DNA from: Dehalococcoidia bacterium
GTDB lineage: Bacteria > Chloroflexota > Dehalococcoidia > Dehalococcoidales > UBA2162
Assembly: GCA_011191975.1 (NCBI GenBank)
Contig: DUFA01000107.1
Span: forward strand, 1 to 42,531
Length of the DNA stretch: 42,531 bases
Reading direction: 5' to 3'
Positions within the stretch are counted from its first letter, which is position 1; each line of letters starts with the position of its first letter. The position numbers and the translations under genes were made by a program. The notes beneath the pieces were generated by a model that was not told where the DNA came from, made no database searches, and worked only from the letters and a program-made list of their open reading frames with translations. Below, piece after piece: positions 1 to 7,141 of this stretch.

Positions 1-279
1 CATCATCTGCTTGACCTTCTGGGCAAGTTTCGGACTCGACCGTAAACGGTCGATAAATACCGGGCAAGCCTCCACCAAGGAATTCTGTGCTGCGGAAGCC
101 ATGCTTGAAAGAAGGTTTTCCATTCCAAGGTTATTCTGCGCCGCCCCCATTCCCGGAGTAGACTCCATCTGACGACGTATATCCTCCGTGGTAAATCTCA
201 TCGGCACGACACATGATTTATACCAGGGACATTCCTTACACTGGACTATCCCGTATGCTTCACTGAAAGCGTCTCCCAT
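1..279 (-). CDS. Hypothetical protein with N-terminal cysteine cluster (partial, runs off window)
   Basis: An open frame starts at ATG 279-277 and stays open to the window edge, giving 93 visible residues. An A/G-rich stretch with AAGGAGAAAG lies just upstream and acts as ribosome binding site. Cys14, Cys17 and Cys23 form a CX2CX5C cluster near the N-terminus, and Cys72 follows in a second segment. Such spacing suggests a metal or Fe-S site, but I do not recognise the family. The gene is the last visible on the minus strand and may be co-transcribed with the thiol-redox pair upstream of it, since only 24 bases separate them. No function is assigned. Confidence 0.6.
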   Translation of the reverse strand, partial: MGDAFSEAYGIVQCKECPWYKSCVVPMRFTTEDIRRQMESTPGMGAAQNNLGMENLLSSMASAAQNSLVEACPVFIDRLRSSPKLAQKVKQMM

Positions 280-303
280 AAAACTTTCTCCTTATTTGTC
301 AGG

Positions 304-852
304 TTAATTTATTCCCTGTTGAAACAGCTTCGTCACATATTTCTCGATGCTCTCCCGGTCAGGAAAAGCACCAGGCACCCTGCCCTGAATTATACCATCA
401 TCGTCAATAAAGTAGGTAGTCGGAATTCCGGATACACCATATTTACGCATCACCGTCTTTGCGTTATCCAGCAGCACCGGCATACTGAATCCGAAATAAT
501 CCATAAAAGAAATCACGTCGGTTGATCTTTCTCCAACATTAACCGCGAAGAACGTTAAACCTTTATCTTTCCATTCTTTATAGACTACCTCGAGATGCGG
601 CATTTCACTTCGGCACGGGCCACACCAGGTAGCCCAGAAGTTTAGGAGAACAGGCGTACCTTTATAATCACTGAGTTTATGAATTGTACCTTCTAGATCA
701 AATAACTCGAAATCCGGTGCTTTACTACCGATTGACAGATCGGAAGTACTCCCTCCCGCACAGCCTGCAAAAACGATTAACGTAGAAATCAGCGTTAGTA
801 TCGGTATTATCTTTAACAGACCTTTTCGTAATTTCACCTTCTTCATCCCCAC
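304..852 (-). CDS. TlpA/ResA-type thioredoxin-like lipoprotein
   Basis: Predicted exported thiol-disulfide oxidoreductase of the TlpA/ResA family. A positively charged N-terminus and a hydrophobic stretch end in a lipobox (VFAGC, lipid-carrying Cys31), so the protein should be a membrane-anchored lipoprotein facing outward. The redox motif WCGPC sits at residues 76-80, after an AlkC/TSA-like fold start (APDFEL), and the cis-proline loop is SGIPTTYF. The start is uncertain. GTG at 852 has GGGAGG seven bases upstream and abuts the ccdA stop, while ATG at 846 is also possible. The preceding gene encodes CcdA, which would supply reducing equivalents across the membrane. Usual targets in the family are cytochrome c apoproteins or other exported thiols; the substrate here is unknown. 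Confidence 0.9.
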   Translation of the reverse strand: MGMKKVKLRKGLLKIIPILTLISTLIVFAGCAGGSTSDLSIGSKAPDFELFDLEGTIHKLSDYKGTPVLLNFWATWCGPCRSEMPHLEVVYKEWKDKGLTFFAVNVGERSTDVISFMDYFGFSMPVLLDNAKTVMRKYGVSGIPTTYFIDDDGIIQGRVPGAFPDRESIEKYVTKLFQQGIN

Positions 853-1560
853 CTAAAAACCTCCCAAAAACCAGCTCATATTGTCGGTTAGTATCAGAAT
901 ACCTACCGTGATAAGCATCAGACCGGCAACAATATATATCCATTGTGAATAACGGTAAATTTTTCTCAACAGTGGGTTGATAAACTCAAAAGCGGCACCG
1001 AGTACCAGGAAAGGCAGACCGAGTCCAAGAGAATAAACAGCCAGCAGATAAGTACCGCGTGCTGCTGTCCCTGAACTACTCGCAAGCGACAGTATTCCGG
1101 TTATCTGCCAACTCAGGCATGGAGTCCAGGCAAAACAGAAAATCGCACCCGTCAGGAAAGATCGTAAGTAACCCGTAGTAGAACCAAGCGATGGTGTTAA
1201 TCGTCTCTCATAGTTCAACCACGAAACCTTTAATGCGATCAGCATGAGGAGACCAAACACGATTAGGATAATACCTACGGCCTTCTGTATCGTATAGGTA
1301 TAGGCGATAAGAGCGGAACCTATCAGCCCGGCGCCGGCTCCCCATAGACTGAAGATAACGGAAAATCCAATAACGAAACTCAAAGAATGCAGAAGGACTG
1401 GAAGACGCCGCTTTTTCTCACCTTCGTCCAGGCTGTCAGTTCCGGCAAGACTGGCAAGATATACAGGCGCGAGAGGTAATACGCACGGAGACAGGAAGCT
1501 TGCCAAACCCGCAACGAAAGCTATACCGGTCGCACCCCACAATGAAGCTTCCTCTATCAA
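853..1560 (-). CDS. ccdA: CcdA-type cytochrome c biogenesis / thiol-reductant transporter
   Basis: Polytopic membrane protein of the CcdA/DsbD-beta family, which passes electrons from cytoplasmic thioredoxin to outward-facing thiol oxidoreductases. The signature FLSPCVLPLAPVYL lies in the first membrane helix and the second redox cysteine is in FAWTPCLSW near residue 148, as the three-helix repeat requires. Length (about 235 residues) and roughly six hydrophobic helices fit the family. I place the start at TTG 1560 because AGGAGAGG lies nine bases upstream. TTG 1569 is also in frame but touches the same AGGAGAGG. The gene abuts the TlpA-like gene with no gap, so the two are surely translated together. 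Confidence 0.92.
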   Translation of the reverse strand: MIEEASLWGATGIAFVAGLASFLSPCVLPLAPVYLASLAGTDSLDEGEKKRRLPVLLHSLSFVIGFSVIFSLWGAGAGLIGSALIAYTYTIQKAVGIILIVFGLLMLIALKVSWLNYERRLTPSLGSTTGYLRSFLTGAIFCFAWTPCLSWQITGILSLASSSGTAARGTYLLAVYSLGLGLPFLVLGAAFEFINPLLRKIYRYSQWIYIVAGLMLITVGILILTDNMSWFLGGF

Positions 1561-1662
1561 CAGTAACAACCTCTCCTCTAAGAATAATTCATACGGAAAT
1601 AAACATAAAGGCTAAAAATCATCAATTTTACATTTCTATCGACACAATGGATATGTCGTCCA

Positions 1663-2274
1663 TTATATCCCGTTTTCTTCGACCATCTTGAGAGCTTTAT
1701 CCAGGTCCGTCTGGTAGTTGATGTTGAAGAATGATAAAAGCTCGGGATCGATTTTCCTGCTTTCCTCCTCTTCCATGTATCTAACGTTAACCTCATCAAG
1801 AAAAGCATGGATACTCAGGTTTTTCGCAGCCAGTCGTTCATCGATTCGGGATAAACAATTTTTTGAGTAAACTGCGTGCAGCGGTTCGATCATCGCATTT
1901 GCTAACCTTGGGACCACGGCGTCATAACCCGTCAATATTTCAGTCATATATTCCAGTAATTCGGTATTAAGAAAAGGCATATCACAGGCGGTTACAATAT
2001 TAACACTCGATAATGAGCTCATCAGACCGGTATAGATACCCCCGAGAGGTCCCATATTCGGGAATATGTCTGCGACAACATCAGCGTTATGATTCAGATC
2101 GATATCGAATTGCGCCCATGATGTGACAACAATTATTTGACTAGAGATGGGTTCGAGTCGCTCGAATACCCTGTCGATGATAGTTTTACCCCTGATTATT
2201 TCAAGAGCCTTGTTACGTCCGAGACGGAGGTTTTTCCCTCCGGCAAGTATTATCGATGTAATTTCTTTGGACAT
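1663..2274 (-). CDS. mobA: Molybdenum cofactor guanylyltransferase
   Basis: MobA attaches GMP to molybdopterin to give the bis-MGD cofactor used by DMSO-reductase-family enzymes such as formate dehydrogenase. The N-terminal nucleotide-binding signature is visible at residues 8-24 (IILAGGKNLRLGRNKAL). A conserved metal-binding Asp98 lies in TACDMPFL, and GPLGGIYTGL at about 75-84 is typical. The length of 203 residues is normal. GGAGAG lies about 12 bases upstream of the ATG. No molybdoenzyme is in this window. The link to a formate dehydrogenase feeding the Wood-Ljungdahl operon is inferred from the pathway, not seen. Confidence 0.9.
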   Translation of the reverse strand: MSKEITSIILAGGKNLRLGRNKALEIIRGKTIIDRVFERLEPISSQIIVVTSWAQFDIDLNHNADVVADIFPNMGPLGGIYTGLMSSLSSVNIVTACDMPFLNTELLEYMTEILTGYDAVVPRLANAMIEPLHAVYSKNCLSRIDERLAAKNLSIHAFLDEVNVRYMEEEESRKIDPELLSFFNINYQTDLDKALKMVEENGI

Positions 2275-2450
2275 ACTGAAATAACTCTCTCCAGTTTAGC
2301 TGTCAACTCTTATGATTTTACATGATTAAGACATGATTGAGCTAATCTACATACGTATCATTCTGAAGGCGTATAACGACTAAAGAATCCCATTTCAAGA
2401 CGCGAGAGGTTCTTCATTCTACTCATTCCGATAGACCGGCACTATGCTTG

Positions 2451-3113
2451 TCACTTCTGATATAACTTACGCACCAGCCTCCAGGTAATAACTTCCGATA
2501 AAACGGTCACGTCCTCAGTAGTAAGATAATCCTGGATGTTGGCATCAAATATTACACTGCCTTCAGGAGGCAATTCCTCATCGCCTTTCCAGAGTACGAT
2601 CGTCACCGGGACACGGCTGAAGGCAGGTATGACTATGGATGTATCGCCTAAATCAGCTGCAACACCGCCAAAATTTTTACCAATGTCCAGCAGCCTGGCG
2701 GTATCTTTCCCGAAGTTCTCTACAAGCGGCTGAATGGTTCTCTTTGAAAAAGTCCGGAAATAAACCGGACCTTCTGGTAACTCTCTGAAAGTAATGTACT
2801 TGCCTGACAACAGTGTCCCTTTTGCCTGTGCCAAGTAATGCAGAATAAGTACTTTTTCTCTAAAGGGAATTTCGTTCTTTACTTCCTCTTGAAATACGTC
2901 AATGTCCGGAAGTATTACTGTATATTCCTCGCCCAGGTAGCTAACTTTAATGTTTCTCTTTCCATCTTTCTCGCTGTACTTACTGGCACTGTTGTCGCAG
3001 TGTCTTTCAAGATCCTTGATACTCAGTAATTTTTCCCGTACAAGCGTATAAGCTTGCTCAAGTGCATACTCATAATTCTTGTTGTCCGGTACTTCAATCC
3101 GCCTGTTATCCAT
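2451..3113 (-). CDS. DUF3786-type protein
   Basis: A soluble 220-residue protein that I recognise by its overall pattern as DUF3786. The N-terminal part is helical and charged (about 1-55). A beta segment follows, then the characteristic C-terminal stretch with FGGVAADLGD, a proline-containing strand SRVPVTIVLW and an acidic GDEELPPEGSVIFD loop. The family has no established biochemical role, but members occur in strict anaerobes that carry corrinoid and Wood-Ljungdahl enzymes. Here it lies directly downstream of the CODH/ACS operon on the same strand, behind a terminator-like hairpin. AAAGG lies about nine bases upstream of the ATG. A role in corrinoid or one-carbon metabolism is only inference. 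Confidence 0.75.
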   Translation of the reverse strand: MDNRRIEVPDNKNYEYALEQAYTLVREKLLSIKDLERHCDNSASKYSEKDGKRNIKVSYLGEEYTVILPDIDVFQEEVKNEIPFREKVLILHYLAQAKGTLLSGKYITFRELPEGPVYFRTFSKRTIQPLVENFGKDTARLLDIGKNFGGVAADLGDTSIVIPAFSRVPVTIVLWKGDEELPPEGSVIFDANIQDYLTTEDVTVLSEVITWRLVRKLYQK

Positions 3114-3195
3114 ATACGACTAAACCTTTAATCAAAACAATTATATTTTAATACGTTTGAGTTATTCTGCAATAGATTCATGTTATGAAAACACC

Positions 3196-3225
3196 AACCC
3201 TCCGGGACTGATATTTCGGAGGGTT
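3196..3225 (-). terminator. Hairpin terminator after metF
   Basis: A perfect 9-bp stem (AACCCTCCG at 3196-3204 with CGGAGGGTT at 3217-3225) and a 12-base loop lie 42 bases past the metF stop. On the minus strand it is followed by GGTGTTTTC, a modest U-run. It probably ends the Wood-Ljungdahl transcript and separates it from the DUF3786 gene. The weak U-run suggests partial read-through. Confidence 0.6.
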
Positions 3226-3267
3226 TGTATTTTATAAATTAATTTGTGAACACACGTGTATAAACTT

Positions 3268-4143
3268 TTATAATCCGGCAGTTTCTATTATTTGAGGAAC
3301 TCGCTTTTCCCAGCCGATAGCCATTATATGAACGCCCTGACAGATACCTCTTAGTCCATTTATTATTTCAGCCGCTATCTGTATACCGGTTTCCGCCTTC
3401 CTCTCAGCTTCGGTCATCCTTTGAATCAAATGGTCCGGCACGAAAACACCGGCAACACTACTATTCATAAATCTTGCCATACCTACCGATTTCAAAGGAA
3501 TCACGCCAGCCAGAACAGGCACTTTATATCCTTCAATTCTCTTCATGAAATTGGCAAAGGCATCCACATCATATATTGCCTGCGTTTGGATGAACTTGGC
3601 ACCAGCAGCTATTTTTTTCTCAAGTTTCATAATTTGCAGTTCAAGAGCCGCCGGGGTGTCAGCTCCGGGATTTACTACGGCTCCCGGGAATAAATTTGTT
3701 TTTCCCTGTAGTTCATTTCCGACCATATCATATCCATTATTAAGCCGGTCTATTACCCATAAAAGCTGTACGGAATCCAGGTCATATACCGCCTTCGCCT
3801 GGGGATGGTCGCCGAAAGATGGAAAATCACCGGTAAGAGCCAGGACATTTTCTATACCGAGAGCGCTGGCACTCAGTAAGTCTGACTGTAGTGCTATCCG
3901 GTTCCTGTCCCGACAGGTCACCTGAAATATGGGTTCAAGCCCTTTTTCTTTGATAAGATAACTCGTAGCTAGCGAACCGAGTCTCATCACAGCGCTTTGC
4001 TGATCGGTTACATTGGCTGCATGCACCTTGCCTTTCAGCAATTCCGCATTCTCAAGTATTTCCGTGGTATCGGTACCTTTGAGTGGCCCTACCTCACAGC
4101 TGATTACAAATTCTCCTCTCTCGAGGGCTGTTCGCAAGCTCAT
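3268..4143 (-). CDS. metF: Methylenetetrahydrofolate reductase, catalytic subunit
   Basis: MetF reduces 5,10-methylene-THF to 5-methyl-THF, the last step of the methyl branch. The protein is a TIM-barrel of about 291 residues. Family features include SCEVGPLKGTD near the N-terminus, LALTGDFPS at the flavin side, GAVVNPGAD, and GAKFIQTQAIYD where the substrate aspartate/glutamine loop is expected. I prefer ATG 4143 because AAAGGAG lies ten bases upstream; ATG 4152 lies almost on top of that site. The preceding gene is metV, so this is the two-subunit MetFV type. No HdrA or MvhD homologue follows, so the electron donor is unknown. It is the last gene of the operon. Confidence 0.93.
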   Translation of the reverse strand: MSLRTALERGEFVISCEVGPLKGTDTTEILENAELLKGKVHAANVTDQQSAVMRLGSLATSYLIKEKGLEPIFQVTCRDRNRIALQSDLLSASALGIENVLALTGDFPSFGDHPQAKAVYDLDSVQLLWVIDRLNNGYDMVGNELQGKTNLFPGAVVNPGADTPAALELQIMKLEKKIAAGAKFIQTQAIYDVDAFANFMKRIEGYKVPVLAGVIPLKSVGMARFMNSSVAGVFVPDHLIQRMTEAERKAETGIQIAAEIINGLRGICQGVHIMAIGWEKRVPQIIETAGL

Positions 4144-4219
4144 ACTGTGCATTCTCCTTTCAACACCGGCGTATCAATCATTTCCAGGATTAATATCCGT
4201 AAACAATTAATATATGCAA

Positions 4220-4726
4220 TTATTTTTTATATTCAACGTATGCATTTTTGGAATAGTGGTCTCGACCTAAACTGAAATTCAACCAAGAAGCAGTCTGCCA
4301 CAACTGCCAATCCTGAGGAAGTACTATGTGGGGTTTTATCTTATTGAGGTTGCCGCTGTATCTTTCACAAGCTCTGATCCATACACATTTTCTTTCTTCT
4401 GGATACACTTCACACCAGTCGTTCATACTTCCACCGCATGGTCCATTCCGCTGGTTCTTCGGACACTGTGACATTGGGCAATGGTATCCCACATCATACA
4501 GAGCGCAGTCTCCGCAATTCATACAGTCAAAAAGGGGTTCTTTTGCCATTTTCTCAAGAAAATGCCATGTATGTCGTAACCGGCGTTTAGAATCGATAAA
4601 ACGCATAATCGGTCTGAGTGCTTTAACGATGAAATTCTCTTCGAACATGATGATATGGACCAGGATGTATATATTGTAGGCTATCCTTGGTCCCAGTCTG
4701 TTGCACTCTTTTATATTATCCGCCAT
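4220..4726 (-). CDS. metV: MetV-type cysteine-rich partner of methylene-THF reductase
   Basis: This 168-residue protein matches the methylene-THF reductase C-terminal (MetV) family, which in acetogens forms a complex with MetF and carries an Fe-S and/or zinc site. Nine cysteines are grouped at residues 68, 71, 74, 83, 88, 97, 105, 114 and 120, including CMNCGDC and CPMSQCPKNQ followed by GPCGGS. The N-terminal part is helical and hydrophobic in places (YNIYILVHII). The first ATG has GGAG 14 bases upstream, which is long; Met27 is an alternative start. It lies 76 bases before metF and 104 bases after acsE, and a strong hairpin sits in the latter gap. Confidence 0.9.
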   Translation of the reverse strand: MADNIKECNRLGPRIAYNIYILVHIIMFEENFIVKALRPIMRFIDSKRRLRHTWHFLEKMAKEPLFDCMNCGDCALYDVGYHCPMSQCPKNQRNGPCGGSMNDWCEVYPEERKCVWIRACERYSGNLNKIKPHIVLPQDWQLWQTASWLNFSLGRDHYSKNAYVEYKK

Positions 4727-4762
4727 TATTTCTTCACTTACTCCTTTGCACGTGTACTCAAT

Positions 4763-4797
4763 ATTACCCGCCGGACTCTTCAGCCACGGCGGGTAAT
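4763..4797 (-). repeat. Intercistronic hairpin between acsE and metV
   Basis: A perfect 11-bp inverted repeat (ATTACCCGCCG at 4763-4773 with CGGCGGGTAAT at 4787-4797) and a 13-base loop. No U-run follows on either strand, so it is not a normal intrinsic terminator. As part of the operon mRNA it would form a GC-rich stem at the 3' side of acsE, suited to block exonucleases or to mark a processing site. Confidence 0.6.
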
Positions 4798-4830
4798 GAG
4801 TTTTCGATAAATTTTCAGTAAATACCTGCC

Positions 4831-5709
4831 CTAGATTTCAAGCCAAGAATGTGAATAGAGAGATTCTCCCTTGAGTACTCGTACTGTCTTCACGTACTGA
4901 GCTTCTTTTTCACTGAGCGATGAAATATCGGTAATTTCACCATCCATTGCTTTATGTATTAATTCAACGATTTCCGGCATCTGCCCTTTGCCTAATTTTA
5001 CCAGTTCTTCATCGAACACATCGACTATCGCCGAATAAAGACCGTACCTTTCCAGCATCACCATATAGGTACGGTTCAGCATAGGTCTCAGTTCAGCTGG
5101 CGTACCATTTGACACATTAGAAAGCCCCACTATGGACTTACATCCAGGTGCAATGTCAGCAAGCATTGTCATGAATTCAACACATGCTTTCACCTGGTTG
5201 ATTTCAACCGATACTGGGCTGGCAATCGGGTCGATCCAAATTCTTTCCGGTTCGATACCAAGTTCGCTGGCACGGTAAACGATGTCTACAGCATGCATAC
5301 ATCGTTCGTTAGCATCCCGCGGCATCCCTTCAACGCCCCATAATAATCCTATCATATCGGCGTTATACTTGTTAACCATTGGCAGTTCCGCTTCGAGCCT
5401 GTCAGGTTGCAGCGAAATGGAATTAATCAATACTGGATTCTTACAAGCTTTCAGGCCGGCTTCCAATGCAACAGGATTGGTGGTATCCAGAGATAAAGGA
5501 AGGTCTGTAACTTCCTGAACGGTGTTAACAACCCATTCCATCATCTCATCACCATTTCTCCTGGCAGGACCGATGTTTATATCCAGATAGTCGGCTCCGT
5601 GCTCCTCCTGAGTTTTAGCCATTTCCTGGACAGGTCCGGCATTCCTTTCGCGAATTGCCGGCCCTATTGTTTGTGACATTATATTTAGACTTTCTGCAAC
5701 AAGGATCAT
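4831..5709 (-). CDS. acsE: Methyl-THF:corrinoid/iron-sulfur protein methyltransferase
   Basis: AcsE moves the methyl group from 5-methyl-THF to the cobalt of the corrinoid iron-sulfur protein (AcsCD). It is a pterin-binding TIM barrel of 292 residues. Visible family landmarks are HGADYLDINIGPARR (about 38-52), the LSLDTTNPVALEAG strand, and SIVGLSNVSNGTP near residue 195, where the conserved asparagine that hydrogen-bonds the pterin lies. AAGGAGG stands four bases before the ATG. Only nine bases separate it from acsC, whose product is its partner. The stop codon is TAG, which shows that TAG is an ordinary stop in this genome. Confidence 0.95.
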   Translation of the reverse strand: MILVAESLNIMSQTIGPAIRERNAGPVQEMAKTQEEHGADYLDINIGPARRNGDEMMEWVVNTVQEVTDLPLSLDTTNPVALEAGLKACKNPVLINSISLQPDRLEAELPMVNKYNADMIGLLWGVEGMPRDANERCMHAVDIVYRASELGIEPERIWIDPIASPVSVEINQVKACVEFMTMLADIAPGCKSIVGLSNVSNGTPAELRPMLNRTYMVMLERYGLYSAIVDVFDEELVKLGKGQMPEIVELIHKAMDGEITDISSLSEKEAQYVKTVRVLKGESLYSHSWLEI

Positions 5710-5718
5710 CTTTCCTCC

Positions 5719-7065
5719 TTATGGCGTCCATGCTTTTAGATATGCGGGGATATGAGAGCCTTCCCGTGGTCCAATCAATATCTCCCAGTCGGGGAGTTCT
5801 TCTTCAAGACCACCACTCTCAGCAGCGGCATACCCCGGTATTATCAGTTTCCGGTGTTTCACCTTATCTGCAATACCGGATTTTTTGATGAATGGACCTA
5901 TCGCGTCGGCAACGAACTTACCAGCCGCCCAGGCAGTCATTACCGAAAGTCCTTCTGTATCCATTACGAGAAGATAACTGGGAATCTTGCTACCTTCGAT
6001 TTCACCGGATACGATGAAATAAGTAAGAGAGAAATTACTGGTAATAAGCACCGGCGAATTTTCACCGGGATTATTTATCTCATAGATACCTTGTTTTGTA
6101 GCAAGTGGCCGCTGCGGGTCGGTATAAACATTAAGTCTTTCCACGAGTAGCGGGAACAGACTCTCTCCCTGGAAATCAGAGAGAACGATAATACCTGCGT
6201 ATTTAGCAATCAGCATTCCGGCTATCACGGCTTCTTTCATCGGATTATCTGTCATTTCGGCAGGAATAGCAATGGTTGGATATCCCAGCGGCTTGTACTT
6301 TTTAGCTAATGCAGATCCCCTGATAATCAGCTGATCCTGGAATAGCTGTTTTACGGTCTTGGCTCCGCTGTCGATAACTATATCATTTACTCCCGCGGCT
6401 ACCAGCTTCTCGGTCAGTTCCACTACTTCGTCCAGGTTAGAACCTTTAGCAACAACCGGGCATGAATTTTCCTTGGCCAAGGCTGCAACCGTATCAACAT
6501 TATCACCTGTTGCAGCATAAATTAGCGGTTTTTTATCGGCACAGACTTTGACACCCGCAGCCAGAACATCCGTATTATCACTCATCAGGATTATTCCCGC
6601 ATCACTGCCCTGAGTAACTTTACTTATGACAGCTTCAAATCGGTCAGCGTCTCCGTATTCATCCTTGACCGCTACCAGCTCTCCCCGGAGTAGAAGACCA
6701 ACTCTCTCATACTGAAGTTCTTTAAATCTCTTCAGCCTAGTGTCTATTTCATCATCATCCATTCCGGTACCAACAGTGATTGCTATACCAGGAGGATTCT
6801 CGAAACGTTTCTCATGTCGGAACAGAACGGTCTCTCCGCCTACTTTAAGTGCATTATTACCGGTGCCTATAGTAACAGGCCTTATGGGAGGAGCCGACGC
6901 TTCAGAAAGCGCTTCTTTAGCCTCATCAGAAACATGAGGACAGGCTGTGAGTTCTGCCTTGCCTGCAGCCAGGCTCATCGCAAAAGCGAGACAGGTGGGC
7001 ACTCCACATTCTTTACAGTTCGTTTTGGGTAAAAGTTTGAATATTTCAATTCCGGTCAGTGCCAT
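5719..7065 (-). CDS. acsC: Corrinoid/iron-sulfur protein large subunit
   Basis: AcsC is the gamma subunit of the corrinoid iron-sulfur protein, the methyl carrier between AcsE and acetyl-CoA synthase. Cys17, Cys20, Cys25 and Cys42 give the CX2CX4CX16C pattern that binds the low-potential [4Fe-4S] cluster. A TIM-barrel region follows, and the C-terminal third should bind the corrinoid. I start it at ATG 7065, with GGGAG eight bases upstream, which gives 448 residues, the usual size. An in-frame start 30 bases further up adds residues not found in the family. A strong hairpin occupies the 76-base gap to acsB. Confidence 0.95.
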   Translation of the reverse strand: MALTGIEIFKLLPKTNCKECGVPTCLAFAMSLAAGKAELTACPHVSDEAKEALSEASAPPIRPVTIGTGNNALKVGGETVLFRHEKRFENPPGIAITVGTGMDDDEIDTRLKRFKELQYERVGLLLRGELVAVKDEYGDADRFEAVISKVTQGSDAGIILMSDNTDVLAAGVKVCADKKPLIYAATGDNVDTVAALAKENSCPVVAKGSNLDEVVELTEKLVAAGVNDIVIDSGAKTVKQLFQDQLIIRGSALAKKYKPLGYPTIAIPAEMTDNPMKEAVIAGMLIAKYAGIIVLSDFQGESLFPLLVERLNVYTDPQRPLATKQGIYEINNPGENSPVLITSNFSLTYFIVSGEIEGSKIPSYLLVMDTEGLSVMTAWAAGKFVADAIGPFIKKSGIADKVKHRKLIIPGYAAAESGGLEEELPDWEILIGPREGSHIPAYLKAWTP

Positions 7066-7096
7066 TTGTTTTACTCCCTTCCCAGGTATTTTCAAG

Positions 7097-7130
7097 CCTG
7101 GAGGTGTTCATGCAATCAAACACCTCCAGG
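7097..7130 (-). repeat. Intercistronic hairpin between acsB and acsC
   Basis: A perfect 12-bp inverted repeat (CCTGGAGGTGTT at 7097-7108 with AACACCTCCAGG at 7119-7130) and a 10-base loop fill the short acsB-acsC gap. On the minus strand it is followed by CTTGAAAATACC, not by a U-run. It ends about 32 bases before the acsC start. It is likely an mRNA stability or processing element inside the operon. Confidence 0.65.
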
Positions 7131-7141
7131 AATAAAATTCG

